This document shows, in pieces, positions 1-7,808 of a stretch of 64,000 nt of DNA. The first letter of the stretch is position 1. Each line of letters begins with the position of its first letter. Source of the DNA: Thalassotalea sp. PS06. GTDB taxonomy: Bacteria > Pseudomonadota > Gammaproteobacteria > Enterobacterales > Alteromonadaceae. The DNA lies in NCBI RefSeq assembly GCF_007197775.1, contig NZ_CP041638.1:1488001-1552000 (forward strand). The letters are read 5' to 3'. Under the pieces are notes generated by a model, which was given only the letters and a program-made list of their open reading frames with translations, ran no database searches and was not told the origin of the DNA. A program made the position numbers and the translations under genes.

Positions 1-893
1 TCCTTGGTCAGATTCCATTGATAAGCCTCATTGGTCAGGAAAAATGAGCCAAAGTTAATCTGTATGACGCCGCCATTGTCTTTTAAGGCTGTTAACATCT
101 CATCGCTCATATTACGTTCCATACCCGGTGTGAAATGGCGCAAAGAAGAGTGGGAGGCAATAACCGGGGCTTTGGTTAATTCCATAACCTGAAAAAAAGC
201 CTGGTCGCTGACATGAGAGATATCAATCATTACGCCCATATCGTTCATTGCCGTGACTAACTCTTTGCCAAAAGGGCTTAATCCCTGCCAGTGTTTATCG
301 TCAGAATAGGATGAGTCGCTGATATGGTTACTCTCGCTGTGAGCCAAGGTAATATAGCGCACACCGCGCTTATAAAAATGTTCCAGATTCTGCAAATCAC
401 CTTCGATTGGGCTACCGTTTTCCATACCAAGCGGCAGGGAAATCTTGCCCGCGGCGAAATTATCTTCAATATCTTTGGCTGAATACGCCAGTGCGAAATC
501 ATTCGGCGCTCTGCCAACGATGGCTTCAACACGGTCGATAAGCAAATCTGCCATGGCTTTTGGGCTATAAGGGTGTTGACCTGGCTCATCTTCTAATTTT
601 GGCGGTGTATAAATCGACATAAATGCCGCATTCAGGCCACCTTGTCTGGCACGTGGTAAATCAAATTCACCTTTTTCGGTGGCTTTGGTTACATCTTCAT
701 ACAGGCCTTCTAGTCGGTACGGCACATCGATATGGGTATCGACAATCAATTGCTGTTGTGCGAGCTGATGGGCTTTGTCACTGGCGACTATCTCTTTAAC
801 GACTGTCTCTGCAGGAGCGTCACTGCATGCGCTTGCGCCTAATAATGATAATGATGCAACCAGTGTGCAATTCGTCCAATTTGAAGTTTTCAT
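1..893 (-). CDS. Membrane dipeptidase, peptidase family M19 (3' end outside window)
   Basis: The reading frame starts at the ATG at 893 behind an AAGGAGT-like ribosome site and stays open to the window edge, so the C-terminus is missing. The N-terminus is a signal peptide ending in ASAC (Cys23), so a lipoprotein is possible although the lipobox is not canonical. M19 zinc-site elements are visible: THIDVP (His54, Asp56), a bridging Glu in GMENGS, and downstream His in LAHSES and ASHSS. M19 enzymes cleave dipeptides, often with relaxed stereochemistry, in the periplasm. Only 30 bp separates it from the upstream symporter gene on the same strand, so the two are probably co-transcribed: the enzyme would release amino acids and the symporter import them. 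The family is clear; the substrate is not known. Confidence 0.9.
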   Translation of the reverse strand, partial: MKTSNWTNCTLVASLSLLGASACSDAPAETVVKEIVASDKAHQLAQQQLIVDTHIDVPYRLEGLYEDVTKATEKGEFDLPRARQGGLNAAFMSIYTPPKLEDEPGQHPYSPKAMADLLIDRVEAIVGRAPNDFALAYSAKDIEDNFAAGKISLPLGMENGSPIEGDLQNLEHFYKRGVRYITLAHSESNHISDSSYSDDKHWQGLSPFGKELVTAMNDMGVMIDISHVSDQAFFQVMELTKAPVIASHSSLRHFTPGMERNMSDEMLTALKDNGGVIQINFGSFFLTNEAYQWNLTK

Positions 894-923
894 TATTATT
901 TTTACTCCTTGTGCTTGGGGTTA

Positions 924-2258
924 TCAGTTAAAAGCTACATTAATAAAAACGATGCTAAGTAGTATCGGGCAAACAAAACGAATGTAGTTTGCCCAAAGTG
1001 TGATCCAGAGATTATCGCCGCGTTTTGCTTCGTCACGTAAACGATTGCCTCGGCTCCATAGCCAGCCAACGACGATAAAATAGAACAAGCCCATAATCGG
1101 CAATTGGAAGGTGTTCACCCAGGTGATAATCATGCCAAAAAGGGTGTCGAAAAACGCGACTAAGGTCATGCTCGCGATGAGTACAACAATCGAAACACCG
1201 AACGTCGCCTTGTTTCGTGACATGTTTTTATCTTCAACCAGGTAAGAAACCGGAACTTCCGTCGATGATAAGGTAGAGGTTAAAGCTGCCATTGACATTA
1301 GCGAGAAAAACACCAGGCCAACGATGATGCCAACATCTCCCATGGCATCAAATAAGTTAGGCAATATATTGAAAATCAATTGCCCTTCGCCAATAAGCAC
1401 GCCGTTATCAAACACTTTCAAGCCATTATGCTGGGCCACAAACAACGCCGGAATAATAAGCAAACCTGCTAAGAAGGCAATTAACGTATCCAATGCGGTA
1501 ATAGACGCCACCAGTTTGCCAAGGTTATCGCCTTTTTTCAGGTAGCTACCGTAGACCATCATGCCACCGACACCAATGGATAGTGAGAAGAATGCCTGAC
1601 CCATGGCGGAAATAATTAACTTAGGATCGGTAATCTGGTTAAAGTCTGGCACCAGATACATTTTTAAACCTTCGCTGGCACCCGGTTGTTGCAGGATATA
1701 AATAATCAAACCTATCAACATGATAAATAGTGCTGGCATCAAGCGTGACGACCAGCGTTCGATACCGGCGTGAATGCCCTGGAATATGATTAACGCGGTG
1801 AGAACGATAAAAATCGGCGTGAAAATAATATTGCGGCCAAGGCTGCTGGTTTCCAACCAGGTAGCAACGCCTGTAAGACCAACAAGCTCTGATAGCGGTG
1901 CTAACGCATGGGATAACATCCAGCCGGCAACAATGGAATAAAAGCTGAGCATCAAAATGGCACCCATCAATCCAAATAGTCCGGCAAACTTACCCATTCG
2001 AGCTGACTTTGATGCGCAGGCTTCTTCTAAAGCTCCTACCGGATTTTTCTGTGTCTGGTTGCCGATATACATTTCAGAATACAGGGCAGGTAAGGCGAGA
2101 AGCAGGGTTACTATCAGGTAGATAAACAGAAAAGCACCGCCACCATTATTGGCTGCCTGAGTAGGAAATCCCCAGATATTGCCGAGTCCAATAGCGGAGC
2201 CTGCGGCTGCAAGAATAAAACCAATACGGGTGTGAAACGAATCGCGAACGGTGGCCAT
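924..2258 (-). CDS. Sodium-dependent amino-acid symporter, NSS/SNF family
   Basis: This 444-residue protein is very hydrophobic, with about 11-12 membrane segments. It opens with the family hallmark of transmembrane helix 1, GSAIGLGNIWGFP (residues 20-32), the unwound segment that binds Na+ and substrate in LeuT and MhsT. Bacterial NSS proteins import amino acids (Trp, Leu, Tyr and others) with sodium. Length fits the shorter bacterial MhsT-like members. It is the first gene of a likely two-gene operon with the M19 dipeptidase, 30 bp downstream. It is divergent from the hydrolase gene at 2460, and the roughly 200 bp between them must hold both promoters. Substrate cannot be read from sequence. 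Confidence 0.93.
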   Translation of the reverse strand: MATVRDSFHTRIGFILAAAGSAIGLGNIWGFPTQAANNGGGAFLFIYLIVTLLLALPALYSEMYIGNQTQKNPVGALEEACASKSARMGKFAGLFGLMGAILMLSFYSIVAGWMLSHALAPLSELVGLTGVATWLETSSLGRNIIFTPIFIVLTALIIFQGIHAGIERWSSRLMPALFIMLIGLIIYILQQPGASEGLKMYLVPDFNQITDPKLIISAMGQAFFSLSIGVGGMMVYGSYLKKGDNLGKLVASITALDTLIAFLAGLLIIPALFVAQHNGLKVFDNGVLIGEGQLIFNILPNLFDAMGDVGIIVGLVFFSLMSMAALTSTLSSTEVPVSYLVEDKNMSRNKATFGVSIVVLIASMTLVAFFDTLFGMIITWVNTFQLPIMGLFYFIVVGWLWSRGNRLRDEAKRGDNLWITLWANYIRFVCPILLSIVFINVAFN

Positions 2259-2459
2259 AGTTACTTCTGTGTTTGTTTTTATAGACCCATGAGCTTACCG
2301 ATATTGCTCCTACCTTTGCAAGCTTTAAGGGACTGAAAAATCACTTTTTGCTGGATAAATAGGGCTCGTTAGTATTGATAGATTGATTTGTTCGGGTGGC
2401 GGGGTAAGAGATGAATATGCTAGTTTATAGGCATGTTATTTTCGTGAGCCTTGTAAAGT

Positions 2460-3104
2460 ATGTTGCAGTATCAAATTATCCCGGTCACTCCGTTTCAGCA
2501 AAACTGTACCTTGATTTGGTGTGATAACACCATGGAGGGGGCAATTATTGACCCCGGGGGCGAAGTGGAGCGGATATTGGAAGCGGTCAATATACAAGGC
2601 GTGAAACTCACCAAAATCTTTCTCACCCATGCTCACCTTGATCATGCTGGCGGTACCGAAGAACTGGCAAGACGAATGCAGTTGACCATTGAAGGCCCGC
2701 ATAAAGATGATCAGTTTTGGATTGATCTGTTCCCGCAACAGGTGCAACGTTTTGGGTTTGAACCGGTAGAAGCTTTTACCACCAGCCGTTGGTTGGATGA
2801 TGGCGATAAGGTTTTCCTCGGGCACGAAGAACTTGAAGTTTACTTCTGTCCGGGTCACACACCTGGCCATGTCGTATTTTTCCACCGTCAATCTAAGCTC
2901 GCCCAGGTTGGCGACGTATTGTTTAGAGGCTCGATTGGCAGAACAGACTTTCCACGAGGCAATCAACAACAGCTTATCGATTCCATTAAAACCAAGCTTT
3001 GGCCGTTAGGTGATGATGTGCAATTTATCCCGGGACACGGGCCAATGGGAACCTTTGGCGAAGAGAGAATCTCTAACCCTTTTGTGGGAGAGGGCGTTCG
3101 ATAA
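2460..3104 (+). CDS. MBL-fold hydrolase, GloB/YcbL type
   Basis: The 214-residue protein carries the metallo-beta-lactamase metal motif THAHLDHAGG (His57, His59, Asp61, His62). Downstream metal ligands are in FCPGHTPGH and GDVLFRGSIGRTDFPRG, and a final His is in IPGHGP. The SIGRTDFPRG segment is typical of the YcbL/GloC subgroup of glyoxalase II-like thioesterases, which hydrolyse S-lactoylglutathione or related thioesters in the cytoplasm. It has no signal peptide and lacks the C-terminal substrate domain of classical GloB. It is followed by upp after 70 bp. The fold is certain; glyoxalase II activity is by family analogy. Confidence 0.92.
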   Translation: MLQYQIIPVTPFQQNCTLIWCDNTMEGAIIDPGGEVERILEAVNIQGVKLTKIFLTHAHLDHAGGTEELARRMQLTIEGPHKDDQFWIDLFPQQVQRFGFEPVEAFTTSRWLDDGDKVFLGHEELEVYFCPGHTPGHVVFFHRQSKLAQVGDVLFRGSIGRTDFPRGNQQQLIDSIKTKLWPLGDDVQFIPGHGPMGTFGEERISNPFVGEGVR

Positions 3105-3174
3105 GATGTAGCGTGAATATGCAATATCGAGATCCTTGACCATACTTAAAGTTTAAGGCCTGTTCCGTATTGTT

Positions 3175-3801
3175 ATGCAAATCACGCAATTAAGTCATCC
3201 TCTGGTTCGTCATAAGCTTGGATTATTGCGCAATAAAGACATTTCCACGCAAAAGTTCCGGCAATTGGTGACGGAGCTTTCCATTATGCTTACCTATGAG
3301 GCCAGTCGTCATTTACCGACCGAATTTCAGCAATGTACCACCTGGTGTGGTGATATTGAAGTCGAGCAAATCTCCGGTAAGAAACCAACGGCAGTGCCAA
3401 TATTAAGAGCTGGGATGGGAATGTTGGATGGCTTACTTACTTTGATTCCTAATGCCAGAATCTCTTTGATTGGCATGTACCGAAACCATAAAACTTTTGA
3501 ACCCGTCATATATTTCGAAAAGCTAGTATCGCACCTCGAGCAGAGAATGGTATTCGTCATCGATCCTATGCTGGCTACCGGTGGCACTTTGATTGCGACG
3601 ATAGATTCACTCAAGCAGCAGGGGGCCAAGCAAATTGCCGTAATGGTGCTGGTCGCATCGCCAGAAGGACTGGAGCGATTAGCAAAACATCACCCCGATA
3701 TCCAATTATATACCGCTTCGATTGATGACCATTTAGATTTGAACGGTTATATCGTCCCCGGGCTGGGCGATGCTGGCGATCGCTTGTTTGGAACAAGTTG
3801 A
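3175..3801 (+). CDS. upp: Uracil phosphoribosyltransferase
   Basis: The 208-residue protein aligns end to end with bacterial Upp as remembered: [12 protein letters not shown] near the N-terminus, [12 protein letters not shown], the PRPP-binding loop DPMLATGGT (residues 130-138), and the C-terminal [13 protein letters not shown] uracil-binding segment. It converts uracil and PRPP to UMP in pyrimidine salvage in the cytoplasm. The ATG at 3175 has only a weak ribosome site, but it is the start expected from family length. Unlike E. coli, no uracil permease gene follows; the next gene is convergent. Confidence 0.97.
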   Translation: MQITQLSHPLVRHKLGLLRNKDISTQKFRQLVTELSIMLTYEASRHLPTEFQQCTTWCGDIEVEQISGKKPTAVPILRAGMGMLDGLLTLIPNARISLIGMYRNHKTFEPVIYFEKLVSHLEQRMVFVIDPMLATGGTLIATIDSLKQQGAKQIAVMVLVASPEGLERLAKHHPDIQLYTASIDDHLDLNGYIVPGLGDAGDRLFGTS

Positions 3802-3942
3802 CGAATCCTTGGATCAAGGATGCGGACGCATCAAGGGCAAAACTCGCTATGGCTAAAACCAGTGCAAGCTCGAAGGGCTCTTAAAGCCGACAGCGAAAGA
3901 GCGGGAGCCGTGAGGTAACTCCCGCGAATAGTCTGATTTGGG

Positions 3943-4335
3943 CTATTTGCCGCTTACAATGACTTGGACCTTGCCAGTCAATGGAGGGTAGGTGCCTGAG
4001 ACGTCAATTATCTCGACATCACTATCCACTTGGTATTTGCGGCTGACGCGACCATTCAAAAACTCATTGGTGTCGGATGCGCCAAAGCTTTGCGCAAAGC
4101 TATTCACGTCGACGCCATTACAGGTCAGACTTAATCCCATTAATTGGAAATTGCCATCAAAACCTTGGCGAGCGTACTTCTTCAGTGAGGAAACATCGTT
4201 GCTCGCTGCAGAAATACAGGTTTTGGTGGCAATGGAACTATCGTTAGCTACAAACTCATACTGAGCTTCTGAAGCCATGGTGCTTAGCGGCAGAGCGCCA
4301 GCGAGTAAAATGGTGATTAGACGTGCGCGATTCAT
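3943..4335 (-). CDS. DUF3718 family secreted protein
   Basis: A small exported protein of about 130 residues. The start at 4335 is preferred over an upstream in-frame one (4362) because an AGGAGG ribosome site lies 7 nt before it and the resulting N-terminus (MNRARLITIL...) is a clean signal peptide with cleavage near MASEA. The mature part has two conserved Cys (TKTCISAA and LTCNG) and matches my memory of DUF3718, a family of short periplasmic proteins found mainly in Alteromonadales. No function is known. It stands alone, convergent with upp. A second small exported protein, of the unrelated DUF2845 family, lies at 17416. Confidence 0.8.
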   Translation of the reverse strand: MNRARLITILLAGALPLSTMASEAQYEFVANDSSIATKTCISAASNDVSSLKKYARQGFDGNFQLMGLSLTCNGVDVNSFAQSFGASDTNEFLNGRVSRKYQVDSDVEIIDVSGTYPPLTGKVQVIVSGK

Positions 4336-4579
4336 AGAACCTCCTCTCAAGTCTTCCCCCAATTAACATTCTAGAGGATCTACGGCCGAAAAGAGTTAAC
4401 AGATTGCTTACATCTGTAACAAAATAAGTATGCAAAAATATAATTCATCCATTTATAAGTGATCTTATTGGTAACTCATTGAATGTATTTAATTTGTGTC
4501 GACTTTATGTGTTTTAAAAGGAATCGGTAGGTGAGAATAAATATTCTATATTTATGGGATTTTGTTTTAGGGAAAGAGC

Positions 4580-5080
4580 TTAGCGCACTTTCACCTTGTT
4601 ATTCGTGTCGCGGCTGGTTTTGATAAGCTCGTCACCCTGATTACGATTTACATTTTTCGCAAGCCTATCATATAAAAGCACATTTACGGATGCCGCCAGG
4701 TTCATACAACCTTTTGTAGGCACGTAAACAACGGCATCCGCGGCATCGATAACTGCCTGTTCAATGGTGCCATCTTCTGGGCCAAACACGTAGTAGGCCT
4801 GTTCTGGATGCACAAATTCCGGTAACGGCTGCGCACCTTCTACCAAATCTACACAGATAAGCTTGGCGCCCTCGGGTTTAGCCTTTAGCAAACATGAGGT
4901 TTGCTGCATGGGAATATCCTGACGAGCGTTTTTGGTGTCGGTATGGAATTTAGAGGCATAATCGTAGCGTGAGCCGCTGTAAAAGATTTGCTCAGCCTGA
5001 TAGCAACCTGCAGCACGCAATACGGCGCCGACGTTGGCAGGACTTTTCGGGTTGGTTAAACCAATACTTACTTTGCTCAC
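4580..5080 (-). CDS. SpoU/TrmH-family RNA methyltransferase
   Basis: This 166-residue protein is a minimal SPOUT methyltransferase. It has the N-terminal motif NPKSPANVGAVLRAAG (Asn and Arg expected at the active site), the motif-2 FGPEDGT, and the knot motif NLAASVNVLLYDRL that binds S-adenosylmethionine. It lacks the N-terminal RNA-binding domain of RlmB and is too short for TrmH, so it resembles stand-alone SpoU proteins of unassigned specificity that methylate ribose 2'-OH in tRNA or rRNA. It lies 50 bp downstream of rimO on the same strand, so both translation-related genes may be co-transcribed. Confidence 0.88.
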   Translation of the reverse strand: MSKVSIGLTNPKSPANVGAVLRAAGCYQAEQIFYSGSRYDYASKFHTDTKNARQDIPMQQTSCLLKAKPEGAKLICVDLVEGAQPLPEFVHPEQAYYVFGPEDGTIEQAVIDAADAVVYVPTKGCMNLAASVNVLLYDRLAKNVNRNQGDELIKTSRDTNNKVKVR

Positions 5081-5130
5081 GATACCTTCTCTTTTGTTGT
5101 GCTATCAATCAGCCTTCGATTAATTTGTGC

Positions 5131-6567
5131 TTAGTCTTCGACTTTAATGGCCCAAACATCGTGAGCATCGGCATGAATTACCTGAGCCCAGATTTTATCA
5201 CCAGGCTTAACATCAAATTCATCACTCAGGTAAACCAGGCCATCAATTTCTGGCGCATCCATATACGTACGACCAACGGCGCCTTCAGCATTCACTTCAT
5301 CAATCAATACCTGATACTCGTTGCCAATGCGCTGTTGCAATTTGGCGGCACTGATCTCAGATTGTACTTCCATAAAGCGCTGCAAACGCTGCTGTTTGGT
5401 CTCTTCATCGATCTGATCCGGTAAATCATTGGCAGTAGCGCCTTCAACCGGAGAATAGGCAAACGCACCAACGCGATCTAACTGAGCTTCGCGAAGGAAC
5501 TCGAGCAATTCTTCAAACTCTTCTTCAGTCTCGCCAGGGAAACCAACAATAAACGTAGAACGAATGACCAGTTCAGGACATACCTCTCGCCATTTGTTGA
5601 TACGCTCTAATGTGCGGTCAGCATTACCAGGACGTTTCATCAGCTTAAGAATACGTTTGCTGGCATGCTGAAACGGGATGTCCAGATACGGCAGGATCTT
5701 ACCGTCCGCCATTAATGGAATAACATCGTCTACATGAGGGTAGGGATATACATAATGCAGGCGAACCCAAACGCCCATCTTACCTAGCTCTTCACACAGT
5801 TTTAGCATGCTGGTTTTCACCGGCATCCCATCCCAGAAATCGGTTTTGTGTTTTACGTCAACACCATAAGCCGACGTATCTTGTGAGATAACCAGCAGCT
5901 CTTTTACTCCAGCATTAGCCAGGCGTTTGGCTTCGCTAAGCACATCGCCAACAGGGCGGGAATCAAGATCGCCACGCATTGATGGAATAATGCAGAAGGT
6001 ACAGCGATGGTTACAGCCTTCCGATATCTTTAAATAGGCAAAGTGTTTTGGGGTCAGTTTTACGCCATGATCCGGTACTAAATCTACGAACGGATTGTGC
6101 AGTGGTTTCGCCACATGCTCATGAACCTGATTCAATACTTCTTCATAGGCGTGTGGCCCCGTTACGCCAAGGACATTAGGATGAATTTCGGTAATTTCAT
6201 CTTCTTTAGCACCCAGGCAACCGGTAACCAGAACCTTACCATTTTCTTTAAGGGCTTCACCGATGGTGTCCAAAGATTCCTGAACCGCGGAATCAATAAA
6301 GCCACAGGTATTAACAATAACCAAATCTGCATCATCGTAACTTGGCACCACGTCATAACCTTCAGTGCGAAGCTGGGTAAGTATGCGCTCAGAATCCACC
6401 AGGTTTTTAGGACAACCAAGACTGACAAAGCCGACCTTTGAATTACCACCGCCTTGCTCATGACCAACCTTGCTGGCACTGTCACTGACACTGCGCTTCA
6501 CAGCTTTGGCATTCTCGGCACTGGTTTGCTCTGGCAATTGATTCGGGTCGAAAGTCTCTACGCTCAT
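5131..6567 (-). CDS. rimO: Ribosomal protein S12 methylthiotransferase RimO
   Basis: A radical SAM methylthiotransferase of 478 residues. The N-terminal UPF0004 domain has its three cluster-binding Cys (Cys52 in SLGCPKN, Cys88 in NTCGF, Cys117 in TGCLGA). The radical SAM triad is CNHRCTFC (Cys185, Cys189, Cys192), and a C-terminal TRAM domain ends in WAIKVED. RimO adds a methylthio group to the Asp of ribosomal protein S12. The GCPKN and [14 protein letters not shown] signatures separate RimO from MiaB. About 43 residues precede the first domain, a low-complexity extension longer than in E. coli; a later start is possible but no better one is evident. Confidence 0.97.
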   Translation of the reverse strand: MSVETFDPNQLPEQTSAENAKAVKRSVSDSASKVGHEQGGGNSKVGFVSLGCPKNLVDSERILTQLRTEGYDVVPSYDDADLVIVNTCGFIDSAVQESLDTIGEALKENGKVLVTGCLGAKEDEITEIHPNVLGVTGPHAYEEVLNQVHEHVAKPLHNPFVDLVPDHGVKLTPKHFAYLKISEGCNHRCTFCIIPSMRGDLDSRPVGDVLSEAKRLANAGVKELLVISQDTSAYGVDVKHKTDFWDGMPVKTSMLKLCEELGKMGVWVRLHYVYPYPHVDDVIPLMADGKILPYLDIPFQHASKRILKLMKRPGNADRTLERINKWREVCPELVIRSTFIVGFPGETEEEFEELLEFLREAQLDRVGAFAYSPVEGATANDLPDQIDEETKQQRLQRFMEVQSEISAAKLQQRIGNEYQVLIDEVNAEGAVGRTYMDAPEIDGLVYLSDEFDVKPGDKIWAQVIHADAHDVWAIKVED

Positions 6568-6696
6568 AGGTTTCCTGTCATTGATACTGGCGATATTGAT
6601 AAAAGTGGCGGGATTATACCGGATTCAAAAAGGGATTTCAGTTGTGAAATTGTAAGTGATAAAGCCAGGTAATGGTGTTGGTAAATTTTAGCGATT

Positions 6697-6724
6697 AAAA
6701 AAGAAGCCATATTGCTCCTTTTTC
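6697..6724 (-). terminator. Rho-independent terminator after the PL7 lyase gene
   Basis: Read on the minus strand, AAGGAGC and GCTTCTT pair (one G-U) around a 6-nt loop and are followed by a T-run. It lies 25 bp beyond the lyase stop codon and would close the alginate-lyase transcript before rimO. Confidence 0.6.
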
Positions 6725-6748
6725 CTTAACTATATAACCTGTAGTGGG

Positions 6749-7699
6749 TTAATCGTGGCTGTTATCTAATTGGTAGAAGGTCGCCTGAACAAAGTCGTTA
6801 TCTTCGCCGGTATTGTTCTGGTTATAAACCCCAGCTTTGAAGTACATGTACTGGCTGCTTTTGTTGTAACCACTTTCGCTCATATCTACTTCTTGCACCA
6901 CATCCTCCTTACCAGGACGAATAATGGTAACGGTTAATAGATCGCCTTTGGCTTCAATGCGGTAGCTGAAAACTTCATCAAGCAAGACACCATCTTCGTC
7001 ATTTTTCGCATTACTCGCTCTGGAACCTATCATGTCATACCATTGGTCATCGCCATCTAATGGCTCGTGAGCAATATAAATAGCACCATGGGTATTATTT
7101 GGAAGCTTGCGATAATAAAGCCGTACAGGTTCATCGTCTGTGGCGTGAATTTGCCCAATTATGACTCGGCCAACCTGTTTAGCACTGCCCGTTGTTGTTA
7201 CGTGGTTGACCGCGAGTGTAGCTTCTAAGACACCGTCAACACCGCCAGCTTTTTTACGAACCTGACGTCGGGCACTACTAAATACCCAGTTATTTTTGGT
7301 GATGCCTTTTACCCCAACGCTGGTTTTGCCAGCACGCAACATTTCTCTGAGTTCGGCACGGGTATAGCTAGTATTTTTTGAGGTTTTCGGACCTTTCACT
7401 GGTGCTGCAAACACCATTCCGCCATCGGCAGCCGTGTAAAACAAAGGTTCTACCGACAACCCTTTCGATAAGTAGGTTTCCGGCACATTATCAGCGATAC
7501 CATCTTCATTGGTATCAATTGGCAGGCTAATGCTCCAGTCGCTTAAATCAAAATTCTGTGAAGGTTTCTTGCTTGGGTCAAGCGTTATAACTTCACCACG
7601 GCTATTGGTGATTGGTTCAGCGTGAGCAAGGCCAATGAATGCTGACGTTGCGCAGATAGCGCTTAGAAGCAGGTTATGGATAAATGTGGGTCGAGACAT
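6749..7699 (-). CDS. Secreted alginate lyase, polysaccharide lyase family 7
   Basis: The 316-residue protein has a signal peptide (cleavage near residue 27, LAHAEP) and a single PL7 catalytic domain. All three PL7 signatures are present: RAELRE (residues 114-119, Arg contacts the carboxylate), QIH (183-185, catalytic His) and YFKAGVYNQ (286-294, catalytic Tyr292). QIH rather than QVH or QIQ is usually seen in enzymes that accept guluronate-containing blocks. PL7 enzymes cut alginate by beta-elimination in a jelly-roll cleft. It is the distal gene of three alginate lyase genes on this strand, 109 bp after the PL6 gene. It is a close relative of the PL7 domain at 10361-11719, so one probably arose by duplication. 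Confidence 0.95.
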   Translation of the reverse strand: MSRPTFIHNLLLSAICATSAFIGLAHAEPITNSRGEVITLDPSKKPSQNFDLSDWSISLPIDTNEDGIADNVPETYLSKGLSVEPLFYTAADGGMVFAAPVKGPKTSKNTSYTRAELREMLRAGKTSVGVKGITKNNWVFSSARRQVRKKAGGVDGVLEATLAVNHVTTTGSAKQVGRVIIGQIHATDDEPVRLYYRKLPNNTHGAIYIAHEPLDGDDQWYDMIGSRASNAKNDEDGVLLDEVFSYRIEAKGDLLTVTIIRPGKEDVVQEVDMSESGYNKSSQYMYFKAGVYNQNNTGEDNDFVQATFYQLDNSHD

Positions 7700-7808
7700 G
7701 GATGACAGACCTCTTAATATGAAAATGGAGAATTTAGAGAGGGTAAAACGAAAAGTAGCCAGCGCACGGGGAGCACTGACTACTCAAGCTTCGAAACGGA
7801 CTTCGAAC

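Noticed and set aside
2436..2969. A 177-codon minus-strand frame over the GloB-like gene
   Set aside because: Complement of a certain metallo-hydrolase; no ribosome site and no motif.
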